A stretch of 64,000 bases of DNA from Cryomorphaceae bacterium. Its GTDB lineage: Bacteria; Bacteroidota; Bacteroidia; Flavobacteriales; Flavobacteriaceae. Below are positions 17,087 to 27,097 of this stretch, piece by piece; position 1 is the stretch's first letter, and each line of letters starts with the position of its first letter. Under the pieces are notes generated by a model. The model did no database searches. It was given only the letters and a program-made list of their open reading frames with translations, and was not told where the DNA came from. Position numbers and translations under genes: made by a program. The DNA is taken from assembly GCA_003331265.1 (NCBI GenBank), contig QOPV01000002.1, positions 36,703-100,702 on the forward strand, in the 5' to 3' direction.

Positions 17087-20000
17087 TTAATTTTTCTTTT
17101 ATAAAAAGAAAAGTTTCGATTTCAGATTTTATAAAAGAATCATCACTTTCATTTTCTTTTAATATGTTCAAAATCTTGGTATACTGGAACAAGTTATTAG
17201 CGATATTTTCTATGTATTCGGATTGATTTTCAGATTCCATTTCATGAAATAAGATAAGCCTATTTCTTAACTCATTAGAAATATTTATATAAAGATCCTT
17301 AGATAATTCCATGCTCCCATATTTATATATACTTTCTATAAAAGGAATTAATAAAGTGTAGTATTCGTATTCTCCGTAAAATTCTTTTACATAATCAGTA
17401 CTCTTAATATAATCTTCAATTACTTGTCCAATAAAATTAGTATTATTTGAATTTAAAGCAGCTTCAACTAAACTTCTGTACCTTTCAGTATCAGTTATAA
17501 TATTTTCAGCATATGTGTATATAGAAAATCTAGAATCTTTAGATTTAGATAAATTAGAATAGTATTTTAAATTTTGTTGATATTTATTAGATAAACTAAT
17601 AAATAGCTGATCTCCTTTTTTAAATTTTTCAAGTTTATAATAGGTTGAAATATAAGGTTCTAAAAGGCTGTAAAAGCCAAAATAATCAACAGGCATTTTA
17701 TCTAAAGATAAATCTAATATTTCCTCAGATTTTTTGATTTCACCCTCTTCTAAAAGTTTTAATGATAATCTGTGAAGATTCCCTCTAAAAGAAATACTAT
17801 TTTTTCTTGTTTCAGGGTCGTGATAAATATTTGGATCATTAGAATTTCCCCACTCCCATCCTTTAACAATTTTATACATTAGTTCAGAGTCTATTTTACC
17901 CAATTCGTAAGGATTGTTTTTTGGTATTTTGGTTCTTATAGGAACTAATTTGTAAACTAAGCCGTCCAACTGAAGATATTCTTTCATCCATAAATATTCT
18001 GCATCATTATAACTTCCTCCGGTAAAATAGATAGGTCTCTTCCAATCATTATTAGCTAGGATATCTAACATTAGAAGTTGATTTTTATACAGTCCACTGG
18101 ATGGCAAGTCAATATCAATATAATCTAATATTAATTCATAATCTTTTTCGCTGACTAATCCACTTTTAATAACATTTTTTTTGTTTACAGGAACACGAAT
18201 TTTATTAGTTGGATAAAAAATCATATTCTGGGTGAATTTTGGGACTTTATCTAATTCTGCTCCGTATTGTTCTAGCAGGTTTTTATACTTTGTTCTAGGG
18301 TGATCACTTCCGACCCAGTCCATGAAATCCTTTATATCCCAACGAACAGAATCAATTAAAGCCTCATGTTTAATATAATCTCTGACACCATAGGCATATT
18401 GCCTATGTTCAAGTTGAGATGGAATAGGACTACTATTATAGGTTCTTTTTTTCATTTGATCTATGTACCAATCCGTAGCAATTAAACTTGTATTAATAGT
18501 CCTTACGTCAGTTCTGTAATTTTCAATTTCCTGAGCATACCATAATGCGAAAGTGTCATTATCACCAATTGTAAAAATCATTGGATCTGAACCCTCGTCA
18601 ATTGAATTTAAATATGCTTTTGCAAGAGATTGAGCAGTATATCGATGTGATCTATCGTGGTCATCCCAATTTTGAAAAGCCATTAAAAAAGGAATCGTTA
18701 AAAGAATTATAATTATTAAAGGAGATGCTTTTTCAGAAATAATTTTTTTTAGTTTTTGATAAAAAGACAAAGCGCTTAGTCCAATAAAAATACAAAAAAC
18801 ATAAAAAGAACCTACCAGCGCGTAATCTCTTTCTCTTGGCTCAAATATTCTTTCATTGACATATACTTTTAGAGCTAGTCCTGTGAAAAGAAATAATAGG
18901 GTCACGATCCAAAAAAGATTTTTATCCTCTTTAAAAAGAAATAGCAGTCCTATTATCCCAAAAATTAATGGTAGAAAATAATATTTATTTCTCCCTTTAT
19001 TATTTAAAACATCATCTGAAAGATTTTTTTGAGGCCCAAGTCTAAATTCATCAATAAAATTTATTCCACTTATCCAATTTCCATTGAGAAGGTCATATTT
19101 CCATTGAATATCATTTTGTTTACCTACAAAATTCCACATAAAGTATCTCCAATACATAGATCCCATTTGATATTGGAAAAGATATTTAATATTAGAAATT
19201 AAGGAAGGCTTTTTAATATCAAGATAGCCCCCATATTGAGAAAGAAACTCATGATATCCATCTGAATCAATATCACCCTGATCAAAACTTGATTTAAATT
19301 GACTGACCAACTGAGTTAAATTATCTTCATTTCTATATTCAGGCTTTATTTTAAACGATAGATAACCAAAATATTTCATATAATTTGAAGCGTGTTCCGA
19401 ACTCCACATTCTTGGAAGTAATCCAACATGATTTGTATTTGAATTTATTTTGCCAGATTTCCAATCATTAACAACGATATATTTTTTTGTTTTTAGGTCT
19501 TTTTCGTATTTAGGTTTATCATCTTTATAGGGTTTGTCTGGATCTTGACCCGCATATGCGTCGGAATACATGGGGCCATAAAAAATATGAGTATCTGGAT
19601 ATTGCTCTAAGTTGTAATATGCTAATAAGGCTCTTGCATCAGAGGGAGCATTTTCATTAATTACCGTATTAGCATTTGATCTAATGGGAATCATTAACCA
19701 CGAAGAGAAACCAATAAAAACAAACATTATACAAAGTAAAAATGTATTGATTTTAACCAATTTCTTTTCTTGGGTTTTTTTAAGCCCAAAATAAAAAAAA
19801 GATAGAATTAAAATCGCTGAAAAAATTGTTCCAGAATTAAAAGGAAGTCCTAAATTATTTACAAAAAAGACTTCTAAATATCCAAATAAGCCTAGAGTTG
19901 AAGGCAGTAACAGTTTAAATATAAATAATAAAATTGCTACAGAAATAATGTTAGCTATGATGAAGCTTTTTAGAGTTGGAGAGGGATTTTTTTTAAAAAA

Positions 20001-20618
20001 ATAAATCATACCTATTGCGGGAATAGCAAGAAGACCCATAAAGTGTACGCCAAACGATAAGCCGACTACAAACGATATTAGCACTAACCATTTATCACCT
20101 TTTTTATTATTCATATTTTCCTCCCACTTAAAACCTAGCCAAAAGAGTAATGCCATTATCATTGTAGCCATAGCATAAACTTCAGCTTCAACAGCATTAA
20201 ACCAGAAACTATCAGAAAAAGTAAAACATAAAGACCCAATTAATGAAGATCCTAAAATTATAAAAGCATTAGATTTGGTAATTGTACTAGTTTTTAAAAT
20301 AATTTTTTTCCCAATAATTGTAATCGTTAAAAACAAAAAAAGTATAGTAAATGCGCTTGCAAATACAGACATCATGTTGACCATAAAGGCAATTTGTTCA
20401 ACTTCGAATGCAAAAGATGAAAAAAACGCACCAAGCATTTGAAATAGTGGCGCACCTGGTGGGTGACCAATTTGAAGTTTTGCAGATGTTGAAATATATT
20501 CCGCACAATCCCAATAGCTTGCCGTGGGTTCAACTGTGAGAGAGAAGGTTCCAAGAGCAATTAAAAAGGCGATAGTAGCTACTATAGTATTCCACTTCTC
20601 GAACTGAATTAGATTCAT
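17079..20618 (-). CDS. DUF2723 large membrane protein (putative protein O-glycosyltransferase, TMEM260-like)
   Basis: 1179 aa. About a dozen hydrophobic helices fill the first 680 residues, and a long soluble region with TPR-like helices follows. The start LTVEPTASYWDCAEYISTSAKLQIGHPPGAPLFQ is the DUF2723 signature, with the acidic residue of the first loop that GT-C glycosyltransferases use (WDCAEY). The motif GDNDTFALWYAQEIE and YFTGG further on are typical of the Bacteroidota version. Eukaryotic TMEM260 relatives O-mannosylate proteins, and Bacteroidota have a general O-glycosylation system; a role in that is inference. Stand-alone gene, convergent with the thioredoxin-like gene. Confidence 0.9.
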   Translation of the reverse strand: MNLIQFEKWNTIVATIAFLIALGTFSLTVEPTASYWDCAEYISTSAKLQIGHPPGAPLFQMLGAFFSSFAFEVEQIAFMVNMMSVFASAFTILFLFLTITIIGKKIILKTSTITKSNAFIILGSSLIGSLCFTFSDSFWFNAVEAEVYAMATMIMALLFWLGFKWEENMNNKKGDKWLVLISFVVGLSFGVHFMGLLAIPAIGMIYFFKKNPSPTLKSFIIANIISVAILLFIFKLLLPSTLGLFGYLEVFFVNNLGLPFNSGTIFSAILILSFFYFGLKKTQEKKLVKINTFLLCIMFVFIGFSSWLMIPIRSNANTVINENAPSDARALLAYYNLEQYPDTHIFYGPMYSDAYAGQDPDKPYKDDKPKYEKDLKTKKYIVVNDWKSGKINSNTNHVGLLPRMWSSEHASNYMKYFGYLSFKIKPEYRNEDNLTQLVSQFKSSFDQGDIDSDGYHEFLSQYGGYLDIKKPSLISNIKYLFQYQMGSMYWRYFMWNFVGKQNDIQWKYDLLNGNWISGINFIDEFRLGPQKNLSDDVLNNKGRNKYYFLPLIFGIIGLLFLFKEDKNLFWIVTLLFLFTGLALKVYVNERIFEPRERDYALVGSFYVFCIFIGLSALSFYQKLKKIISEKASPLIIIILLTIPFLMAFQNWDDHDRSHRYTAQSLAKAYLNSIDEGSDPMIFTIGDNDTFALWYAQEIENYRTDVRTINTSLIATDWYIDQMKKRTYNSSPIPSQLEHRQYAYGVRDYIKHEALIDSVRWDIKDFMDWVGSDHPRTKYKNLLEQYGAELDKVPKFTQNMIFYPTNKIRVPVNKKNVIKSGLVSEKDYELILDYIDIDLPSSGLYKNQLLMLDILANNDWKRPIYFTGGSYNDAEYLWMKEYLQLDGLVYKLVPIRTKIPKNNPYELGKIDSELMYKIVKGWEWGNSNDPNIYHDPETRKNSISFRGNLHRLSLKLLEEGEIKKSEEILDLSLDKMPVDYFGFYSLLEPYISTYYKLEKFKKGDQLFISLSNKYQQNLKYYSNLSKSKDSRFSIYTYAENIITDTERYRSLVEAALNSNNTNFIGQVIEDYIKSTDYVKEFYGEYEYYTLLIPFIESIYKYGSMELSKDLYINISNELRNRLILFHEMESENQSEYIENIANNLFQYTKILNILKENESDDSFIKSEIETFLFIKEKLTN

Positions 20619-20696
20619 AGTAGCTTAAGTTTAGTAAGCGAATTTAAACAATATTAATAATTTATTTTTTACATTATCTTTTTTAAATATAATTTA

Positions 20697-20727
20697 TTTG
20701 CCTAGCAAAAACTTTATATTAAATTTG
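20697..20727 (+). promoter_or_regulatory. tRNA-Gln promoter (TTTG-N19-TAAATTTG)
   Basis: TTTG at 20697-20700 and TAAATTTG at 20720-20727 are separated by 19 bases, and the tRNA begins 12 bases after the -7 box. Both elements and the spacing fit the Bacteroidota primary-sigma consensus. Confidence 0.75.
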
Positions 20728-20739
20728 CCGTGCAATAAT

Positions 20740-20812
20740 TGGCCTATGGTGTAACTGGCAACACGTCTGGTTTTGGTCCAGAAGAGTCTAGGTTCGAGCC
20801 CTAGTAGGCCAA
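20740..20812 (+). tRNA. tRNA-Gln, anticodon TTG
   Basis: The cloverleaf can be folded by hand. Acceptor TGGCCTA pairs with TAGGCCA; D arm GTGT/ACAC; anticodon stem TCTGG/CCAGA around the loop TTTTGGT, which gives anticodon TTG; T arm CTAGG-TTCGAGC-CCTAG. The length is 73 bases with discriminator A. The CCA end is not encoded. It lies upstream of the rimP promoter and has its own promoter. Confidence 0.96.
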
Positions 20813-20862
20813 CAAATTTATTTTTGTCACATCTAATGCATTAATATTCTGGAAGAATTTTA

Positions 20863-20870
20863 TATATTTG
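20863..20870 (+). promoter_or_regulatory. rimP-nusA-infB promoter -7 element (TATATTTG)
   Basis: TATATTTG is an exact TAnnTTTG match. The ORF-track start codon TTG 20868 is the last three bases of this box, so that start cannot be translated from this promoter. Transcription would begin a few bases later and give a leader of about 55 bases that contains the hairpin at 20893-20911. Confidence 0.6.
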
Positions 20871-20892
20871 CACAGCATTACAGAAAAATTGA

Positions 20893-20911
20893 AGGGGGAC
20901 ATTGTCCCCCT
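20893..20911 (+). promoter_or_regulatory. GC-perfect hairpin in the rimP leader
   Basis: AGGGGGAC-ATT-GTCCCCCT forms an 8-bp perfect stem, six of the pairs G-C, with a 3-base loop. It is a striking structure in DNA of about 30 % GC. It is followed by TCTTTATTAAAT, which is only a weak T-tract, so a leader element (attenuator, mRNA stabiliser or protein-binding site) is as likely as a terminator. It lies between the promoter box and the likely rimP start at 20934. Confidence 0.7.
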
Positions 20912-20933
20912 CTTTATTAAATACAGTTTAGTT

Positions 20934-21395
20934 TTGAATAAAATTTTAGAAAATTTAATAACTGATTATTTTGAAAAAAATCCAAGTTTCTTCTTGGTAG
21001 GTTCTAATATGAATTCGTCTAATAAAATCAGTATTATTATTGATGGAGATCAAGGTGTAAAGATTTCTGATTGTGTTAGCCTTGGTAAATATTTGAGAAA
21101 TAATTTAGTTGAGGAGTTATATGATTTTTCGTTTGAAGTAAGTTCAGCAGGGCTTACTTCTCCATTAATTTATCCTAGACAATTTATTAAAAACCTTAAT
21201 CGTAAACTTAATATTCAGTCGATTAATGGGGAAGAATTTACAGGAAATTTATCTGAAGTGAATAATGATAATGTCAAAATAGAATGGTTTTCAAGAGAGC
21301 CAAAGCCTTTAGGTAAAGGAAAAATCTCAGTCTTAAACAATAAATCTTTATTGTTTAATGAAATTAAAGAAGCAAAATTAATAGTAGAATTTTAA
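20934..21395 (+). CDS. rimP: Ribosome maturation factor RimP (start revised to TTG 20934)
   Basis: Needed for 30S subunit maturation. FFLVGSNMNSSNKISIIIDGDQGVKISDCVSLGKYL and FEVSSAGLTSPLIYPRQF are RimP family blocks (N-domain and the SSPG-like loop). The track start at 20868 lies in a promoter box and would make the hairpin coding. The next suitable codon is TTG 20934, giving NKILENLITDYFEKNPSFFLV after the initiator and 153 aa, the usual length. First gene of rimP-nusA-infB, 12 bases before nusA. Confidence 0.9.
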   Translation: MNKILENLITDYFEKNPSFFLVGSNMNSSNKISIIIDGDQGVKISDCVSLGKYLRNNLVEELYDFSFEVSSAGLTSPLIYPRQFIKNLNRKLNIQSINGEEFTGNLSEVNNDNVKIEWFSREPKPLGKGKISVLNNKSLLFNEIKEAKLIVEF

Positions 21396-21407
21396 AAAAT
21401 ATAGCAG

Positions 21408-22640
21408 ATGGAAAATTTAGCCTTAATAGAGTCGTTCTCCGAATTTAAAGATGAAAAATTTATTGACAGAGTAACCTTAATGTCAATTTTAGAAGAAGTT
21501 TTTAGAAATACTCTTAAAAGAAAATATGGTGATGATGATAATTTTGATATTATAATCAACCCTGATAAAGGTGATTTGGAAATATGGAGAAATAGGGTTG
21601 TGGTTGAAGATGGCTCTGTGGAAGATGAAAATCAAGAAATTGCACTGTCTGAAGCGCAAAAGATTGAGCCTGATTTTGAGGTTGGAGAAGATGTGTCAGA
21701 GGAAGTGAAATTAGTTGATTTAGGCAGAAGAACTGTATTGGCGTTAAGACAAAATCTAGTCTCTAGAATTCATGAACATGATAATGGAATAATCTATAAG
21801 CAATTTATTGATTTAATTGGAGAAATATATACTGCAGAGGTTCATCACATCAGACACAATGTTGTGATACTCTTAGACGATGAAGGAAATGAATTAATAA
21901 TGCCAAAAGACAGACAGATTCCCTCTGATTTTTATAGAAAAGGAGATAATGTAAGAGGTGTAATTGAATCTGTAGAACTGAAAGGGAATAAACCCTCCAT
22001 TGTTATGTCTAGGACTTCTCCAAAGTTTTTAGAAAAATTATTCGAACAAGACATCCCAGAGGTCTTTGACGGTCTAATTTCAGTTAAAAAAGTTGTGAGA
22101 ATTCCAGGTGAAAAAGCAAAAGTAGCTGTTGATTCATATGATGATAGGATTGACCCTGTTGGGGCATGTGTTGGAATGAAAGGTTCAAGAATTCATGGAA
22201 TTGTAAGAGAACTAGGTAATGAAAATATAGATGTTATTAATTTCACAAACAATACCCAATTGTTAATTACTAGAGCCTTGAGCCCTGCGAAAATTTCATC
22301 ACTTAAAATTAATGAAGATAACAAGACTGTAGAAGTTTTTATGGACCCTGAACAAGTTTCAAAAGCTATTGGAAGAGGAGGATTTAATATTAGATTAGCA
22401 GGTCAATTAACTGGATATGAAATTGATGTTTACAGAGAGGGGGCTGAAGAAGATGTTGAGTTAACTGAATTTTCTGATGAAATTGAAGGTTGGGTATTAG
22501 AGGAATTAAAAAAAGTAGGACTAGACACTGCAAAGAGCGTTTTAGAACAAGATGTAGAAGATTTAATTAAAAGAACAGATTTGGAGGAAGAAACTATTTT
22601 AGAAATAAGAAAAGTTTTGAGTGCAGAATTTTCTGAATAA
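21408..22640 (+). CDS. nusA: Transcription termination/antitermination protein NusA
   Basis: Binds RNA polymerase and nascent RNA and modulates pausing and termination. Order: N-terminal polymerase-binding domain (residues 1-130), S1 domain (GEIYTAEVHHIRHNVVILLD), and two KH domains with GACVGMKGSRIHGIVREL and AIGRGGFNIRLAGQLTGYEID. A C-terminal helical segment follows (about 350-410). 410 aa is typical of Bacteroidota NusA, which lacks the extended acidic repeats of E. coli. Central gene of the conserved rimP-nusA-infB operon. Confidence 0.97.
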   Translation: MENLALIESFSEFKDEKFIDRVTLMSILEEVFRNTLKRKYGDDDNFDIIINPDKGDLEIWRNRVVVEDGSVEDENQEIALSEAQKIEPDFEVGEDVSEEVKLVDLGRRTVLALRQNLVSRIHEHDNGIIYKQFIDLIGEIYTAEVHHIRHNVVILLDDEGNELIMPKDRQIPSDFYRKGDNVRGVIESVELKGNKPSIVMSRTSPKFLEKLFEQDIPEVFDGLISVKKVVRIPGEKAKVAVDSYDDRIDPVGACVGMKGSRIHGIVRELGNENIDVINFTNNTQLLITRALSPAKISSLKINEDNKTVEVFMDPEQVSKAIGRGGFNIRLAGQLTGYEIDVYREGAEEDVELTEFSDEIEGWVLEELKKVGLDTAKSVLEQDVEDLIKRTDLEEETILEIRKVLSAEFSE

Positions 22641-22655
22641 ATATTACAAAATTTT

Positions 22656-25232
22656 ATGACTGAAATGAAATTAACAAGGTTAAATAAAGTTTTAAGAGAA
22701 TTTAACATCTCTTTAGACAGAGCTGTAGAGTTTTTAGCCAGTAATGGTCATGAAATAGAGGCTAGACCTACATCAAAAATTTCTTCAGAACAATATAATT
22801 TATTATTAGAAGAATTCCGTTCTGATAAATCTAGCAAAGTGGAATCTCATGATCTAAGTGAAGAAAAAAGAAAAGAAAAAGAAGAACTCAGGCTAAAATT
22901 AGAAAAAGAACAAGAGGAAAAATTAATTGCAAAAAAGTCAATTATTCAAGGCAAAGCTGAAATTAATAAACCTGTTCAAGTTGGAAAGATAGATTTAGAA
23001 AAATTAAATTCTAAAAGCTCAAATAAAGAAGTAATTAAAAAAAATGAGATTAGGGATCCTCTTGAAGATAAAAAAACAGAAAATGTTGAAGAGAAAAAAG
23101 AAGATTCTAATATAAAAACTCAATACAAAAAATTAAGTGGGCTAAAGACTGTCGGTAATAAGATAGATTTAAATAAATTTGATAAACCTAAGCCCGTTCA
23201 GCAATCTACTCCACCCTCTAAAAGGAAAAGAATTAGGATAACTAAAGATGTTCCAAAAACCAATAAAGATCTTGGAAAGAAAAATTTTGTAAAGCAAACT
23301 AGAACAAAAAATGTTGCTGTAGAACCCTCAGACGAGGACGTACAAAAGCAAATTAGGGAGACCTTAGAAAAACTTCAAGGCAAATCATCCACTTCTAAAG
23401 GTGCTAAGTATCGAAAAGAGAAAAGAGACTCTCATAAATTAAAGTCAGAAGAGGATTTAGCTATAAATGAGGCTGAAAGAAAGACAATTAAAGTAACTGA
23501 ATTTATCACTGTTGGAGAAGTCGCAACTATGATGGAAATTACATCGACCGATATCATTTCTGCTTGTATGTCACTTGGTATAATGGTAACAATGAATCAA
23601 AGATTGGATGCAGAAACTTTAACTATTGTGGCTGACGAATTTGATCATGAAGTGGAGTTTGTAACTGCAGATTTAGAGGAATCTATACAGGAAAATGTTG
23701 ATTTACCTGAAGATTTATTGCCAAGAGCTCCAATTGTTACTGTTATGGGGCATGTTGATCATGGTAAAACTTCATTATTAGATTTTATTAGAGAAGAGAA
23801 TGTGATTGCTGGAGAATCTGGGGGAATTACCCAACATATTGGAGCTTACAGTGTTGTGTTAAAAGATGGTCAAAAAATTACTTTTTTGGATACTCCAGGT
23901 CACGAAGCATTTACTGCTATGCGGGCCAGAGGAACACAAGTTACAGATTTGGTTATTATTGTTATAGCAGCAGATGATGATGTGATGCCTCAAACTAAGG
24001 AAGCAATTAGTCATGCTCAAGCAGCTGGTGTGCCTATAATTTTTGCAATAAATAAAATAGACAGACCAAATTCCAATCCCGATAAAATTAAGGAAAAACT
24101 TTCCGGGATGAACTTGCTCGTTGAGGAGTGGGGTGGGAAAATTCAGTCACAAGATGTTTCAGCACTAAAGGGAACTGGAGTTGATGAACTGTTGGAAAAA
24201 GTTCTACTTGAAGCAGAATTCTTAGAACTAAAAGCTAATCCAAATAAAGCTGCTGTAGGTTCTATTGTAGAAGCATTTTTAGATAAAGGTAAGGGTTATA
24301 TTTCTACTATTTTGGTTCAATCAGGAACTTTGAAAATAGGAGATTATTTATTGGCTGGACAACATAGTGGAAAGATTAAGGCGATGCAAGATGAAAGAGG
24401 AAATCCTGTTTCTGAAGCAGGACCATCTGTCCCCATTTCTGTTTTAGGTCTTGATGGAGCTCCTCAAGCTGGAGACAAGTTTAATGTTTTTGAAAATGAA
24501 AAAGAAGCTAAACAAATTGCTGTAAAAAGGACTCAATTAGTAAGAGAGCAGTCAGTTAGAACCCAGAAACATATTACTCTTGATGAAATTGGAAGAAGAA
24601 TTGCTTTAGGGGATTTTAAAGAACTCAATATTATACTTAAGGGAGATGTTGACGGATCTGTTGAGGCGTTAACAGATTCTTTTCAGAAACTTTCTACCGA
24701 CGAAATACATGTCAATATTATTCACAAGGCAGTTGGAGCTATTACAGAGTCCGATGTTTTATTAGCCTCTGCTTCTGATGCAATTATAATAGGATTTAAT
24801 GTTCGTCCTACAGGAAATGCCAGGCAAATTGCGGATAAAGAAGAAATTGATATTAGAAACTATTCAATTATATATGACGCAATTAATGACCTTAAAGATG
24901 CTATGGAGGGAATGCTATCTCCTGTATTTAAAGAGGAAGTAACTGGAAATGCAGAAATTAGAGAAACTTTCAAAATTTCAAAAGTTGGTACAATTGCAGG
25001 TTGTATGGTTTTAGACGGAAAAATATTTAGAAATTCTAATATTAGATTAATAAGGGAAGGTGTTGTGATAATGTCGGGAACATTAACTTCTTTGAAAAGA
25101 TTTAAAGATGATGTTAAAGAAGTTTCTAAAGGTTATGACTGCGGAATTCAAATTAAAAATTACAATGATATAGTTATTGGAGATGTAGTAGAAGCTTACG
25201 CTGAAATAGAGATTAAAAAGAAAATTAAATAA
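22656..25232 (+). CDS. infB: Translation initiation factor IF-2
   Basis: GTPase that recruits initiator tRNA to the 30S subunit; 858 aa. A long, charged, probably disordered N-terminal region (to about residue 270) opens with [22 protein letters not shown]. The IF2N-like segment [20 protein letters not shown] is followed by the G domain at about 355-525 with [16 protein letters not shown] (G1), DTPGHEAF (G3) and NKIDRP (G4). Domains II-IV follow, ending in [13 protein letters not shown]. The stop directly abuts the convergent SPOR gene with no space between the two reading frames. Confidence 0.98.
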   Translation: MTEMKLTRLNKVLREFNISLDRAVEFLASNGHEIEARPTSKISSEQYNLLLEEFRSDKSSKVESHDLSEEKRKEKEELRLKLEKEQEEKLIAKKSIIQGKAEINKPVQVGKIDLEKLNSKSSNKEVIKKNEIRDPLEDKKTENVEEKKEDSNIKTQYKKLSGLKTVGNKIDLNKFDKPKPVQQSTPPSKRKRIRITKDVPKTNKDLGKKNFVKQTRTKNVAVEPSDEDVQKQIRETLEKLQGKSSTSKGAKYRKEKRDSHKLKSEEDLAINEAERKTIKVTEFITVGEVATMMEITSTDIISACMSLGIMVTMNQRLDAETLTIVADEFDHEVEFVTADLEESIQENVDLPEDLLPRAPIVTVMGHVDHGKTSLLDFIREENVIAGESGGITQHIGAYSVVLKDGQKITFLDTPGHEAFTAMRARGTQVTDLVIIVIAADDDVMPQTKEAISHAQAAGVPIIFAINKIDRPNSNPDKIKEKLSGMNLLVEEWGGKIQSQDVSALKGTGVDELLEKVLLEAEFLELKANPNKAAVGSIVEAFLDKGKGYISTILVQSGTLKIGDYLLAGQHSGKIKAMQDERGNPVSEAGPSVPISVLGLDGAPQAGDKFNVFENEKEAKQIAVKRTQLVREQSVRTQKHITLDEIGRRIALGDFKELNIILKGDVDGSVEALTDSFQKLSTDEIHVNIIHKAVGAITESDVLLASASDAIIIGFNVRPTGNARQIADKEEIDIRNYSIIYDAINDLKDAMEGMLSPVFKEEVTGNAEIRETFKISKVGTIAGCMVLDGKIFRNSNIRLIREGVVIMSGTLTSLKRFKDDVKEVSKGYDCGIQIKNYNDIVIGDVVEAYAEIEIKKKIK

Positions 25233-25607
25233 TCAATTAGGTTTCAAAATAAAAGCCGAAGGAAACGTTTTTTTTATTTTTTGGAGTTCCTTAATTGCTT
25301 CAATTTTTGATACAAACTTTCCAATTCTAATTTTGTAGTAGGGTGTTTCAAAACTAAAGTAAACATCCTTAAATTTTTCATCTGACATTAATTCTTCTAT
25401 CAGCTCAATACCTTTTTCATATTGCCCGTTGAAAACCTGTACAGTATATTGTCCAGATGTAAAATCCACACTATTAACTTCTTTTTTTAATTCCATCAGT
25501 TTAGTCAATTTTTGGTCTTGAACTAAAACAAGTGTACCTTCTTGTGTAAAAGAGTTTAGAGAAATAAACATTATTAGTATTGAAAATAGTGTTTTATTTA
25601 TATCCAT
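25233..25607 (-). CDS. Exported SPOR-domain protein
   Basis: 124 aa with an N-terminal signal peptide (LFSILIMFISLNSFTQ) and a C-terminal SPOR repeat (YTVQVFNGQYEKGIELIEEL and FETPYYKIRIGKFVSKIEAIKELQKIKK). SPOR domains bind denuded glycan strands of peptidoglycan, often at the division septum. It is located between infB and the act operon and transcribed towards infB. Its specific role is not known. Confidence 0.85.
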   Translation of the reverse strand: MDINKTLFSILIMFISLNSFTQEGTLVLVQDQKLTKLMELKKEVNSVDFTSGQYTVQVFNGQYEKGIELIEELMSDEKFKDVYFSFETPYYKIRIGKFVSKIEAIKELQKIKKTFPSAFILKPN

Positions 25608-25727
25608 TATTTACAAATATATAGGCTATTTTCATTAAAATCTACCTGTTTTATCATTATTTTATTTAGAATCATTATAAATTAAAAATAAGATATGACA
25701 TGGGTTTTTAAAAAGGTTTTTGTGTTG

Positions 25728-25735
25728 TATTTTTG
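25728..25735 (+). promoter_or_regulatory. Putative promoter -7 element of the act-cox operon (TATTTTTG)
   Basis: TATTTTTG matches TAnnTTTG and lies 36 bases before the TTG start used by the track. The -33 element is not clear. It is the only exact box in the 156-base gap between the SPOR gene and actA. Confidence 0.4.
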
Positions 25736-25763
25736 GTGTCTAATTTTGACACAATTTTTTTAA

Positions 25764-27080
25764 TTGTTAGTGAAAGGAAATAGTATCTTTTTGAACCATT
25801 TTTTTAGCCTCTTTTCTAAGGCCCGGTTAATGACCTTTTTCAGCTTGATTTTATTTTTTTCTTCTACTTTTTTTCTTGATTTAACTTCTCAAGAACCAGA
25901 CATCCAAAAGGGAAAATCTCTATTTAATTCTCAGTGTGCAGCTTGTCACAAGCTAAATAGAAAATTAGTTGGCCCAGCACTTAAGGGTGTTTCTGCAAAA
26001 TATGAAAAAGAATGGCTTTATTCTTGGATAAAAAATAGTTCGGCTTTGATAAAGTCCGGTGACGAACAAGCAGTAGCTATATACGAGGAATACAATAAAG
26101 TTGCAATGAATGCTTTTCCAAATTTATCAAACGATGATATTGATAATATTCTTGCTTATACTGATTATGTTCCTCCAAAGCCAGCTGCACCTGTTGGTGG
26201 AGCTCCCGTTGTAGAAGACTCAGGCTCTAGTACTACATATGATATTATTTTGCTCTTACTTTCATTTATATTGATTGTTTTAGTCGTTTTATTATTTTTA
26301 ATTAATAAAACATTAAAAAATATCATCTCTCAAAATGGTGTTGTAGCAGATGATAAAGCCTACAAAAAAGGTATTCCAATTTGGAAAGCTTTCATTCAAA
26401 ATCAATTTTTGGTATTAGTTTCTGTTGTTATTCTTTTACTTTCAAGTGCCTATTTTGCATATGGTTATATGCTTCAGATAGGTGTAGATCAGGGATATAT
26501 GCCGATCCAACCAATTCACTATTCCCATAAAATTCATTCAGGAGCAAACCAGATTGAATGTCAATATTGCCATTCATCTGCTAAAAAATCTAAACATTCT
26601 GGTATACCATCTTTAAATGTTTGTATGAATTGTCATGAGAATATTGCAGAATATAATGGAGAGGAAGATTTAGAGAAAGGTTACACAAAAGATTTTTATA
26701 CTAACGAAATTAAAAAACTTTATAAAGCCGTTGGTTGGGATGAAGATTCTCAAAGTTATACTGGAGATACTGAGCCGGTTAAATGGGTAAGAATACACAA
26801 TCTTCCTGATTTTGTTTACTTCAATCATGCTCAACACGTTACAGTTGCAGGAGTGGATTGTCAAAAATGTCATGGTCCAGTTGAAGAAATGGAAATTTTA
26901 TACCAATATTCCCCTTTGACAATGGGTTGGTGTATAGACTGTCATCGTGAGACCAATGTTAAAGTAAAAGACAATGAATATTACACTAAAATACATGAAG
27001 AATTGTCAAAAAAGTATGGTGTAGAAGAACTTACTGCTGCTCAAATGGGTGGATTAGAGTGCGGAAAATGTCACTATTAA
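25764..27080 (+). CDS. actA: Alternative complex III subunit A, multiheme cytochrome c with an N-terminal monoheme domain
   Basis: Part of the quinol:electron-acceptor oxidoreductase that replaces the bc1 complex. There are six CxxCH haem motifs: CAACH near residue 60 in a separate cytochrome c domain, then, after two membrane helices (IILLLLSFILIVLVVLLFLI and LVLVSVVILLLSSAYFAYGY), CQYCH, CMNCH, CQKCH, CIDCH and CGKCH. The electron-entry region faces the periplasm. The start is uncertain: TTG 25764 (track), GTG 25770, or ATG 25830, which would give a compact signal sequence MTFFSLILFFSSTFFLDL. First gene of actABCDEF-coxBA. Confidence 0.9.
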   Translation: MLVKGNSIFLNHFFSLFSKARLMTFFSLILFFSSTFFLDLTSQEPDIQKGKSLFNSQCAACHKLNRKLVGPALKGVSAKYEKEWLYSWIKNSSALIKSGDEQAVAIYEEYNKVAMNAFPNLSNDDIDNILAYTDYVPPKPAAPVGGAPVVEDSGSSTTYDIILLLLSFILIVLVVLLFLINKTLKNIISQNGVVADDKAYKKGIPIWKAFIQNQFLVLVSVVILLLSSAYFAYGYMLQIGVDQGYMPIQPIHYSHKIHSGANQIECQYCHSSAKKSKHSGIPSLNVCMNCHENIAEYNGEEDLEKGYTKDFYTNEIKKLYKAVGWDEDSQSYTGDTEPVKWVRIHNLPDFVYFNHAQHVTVAGVDCQKCHGPVEEMEILYQYSPLTMGWCIDCHRETNVKVKDNEYYTKIHEELSKKYGVEELTAAQMGGLECGKCHY

Positions 27081-27097
27081 ATAAATATATTTGTTAA

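Noticed and set aside
20868-20933. N-terminal 22 residues of RimP as given in the ORF track
   Set aside because: They would be encoded by a promoter box and a GC-perfect hairpin and have no counterpart in RimP proteins; the start was moved to TTG 20934.
25233-25607. Possible operon link between infB and the SPOR protein
   Set aside because: The genes are convergent and abut at their stops, so they cannot be co-transcribed.
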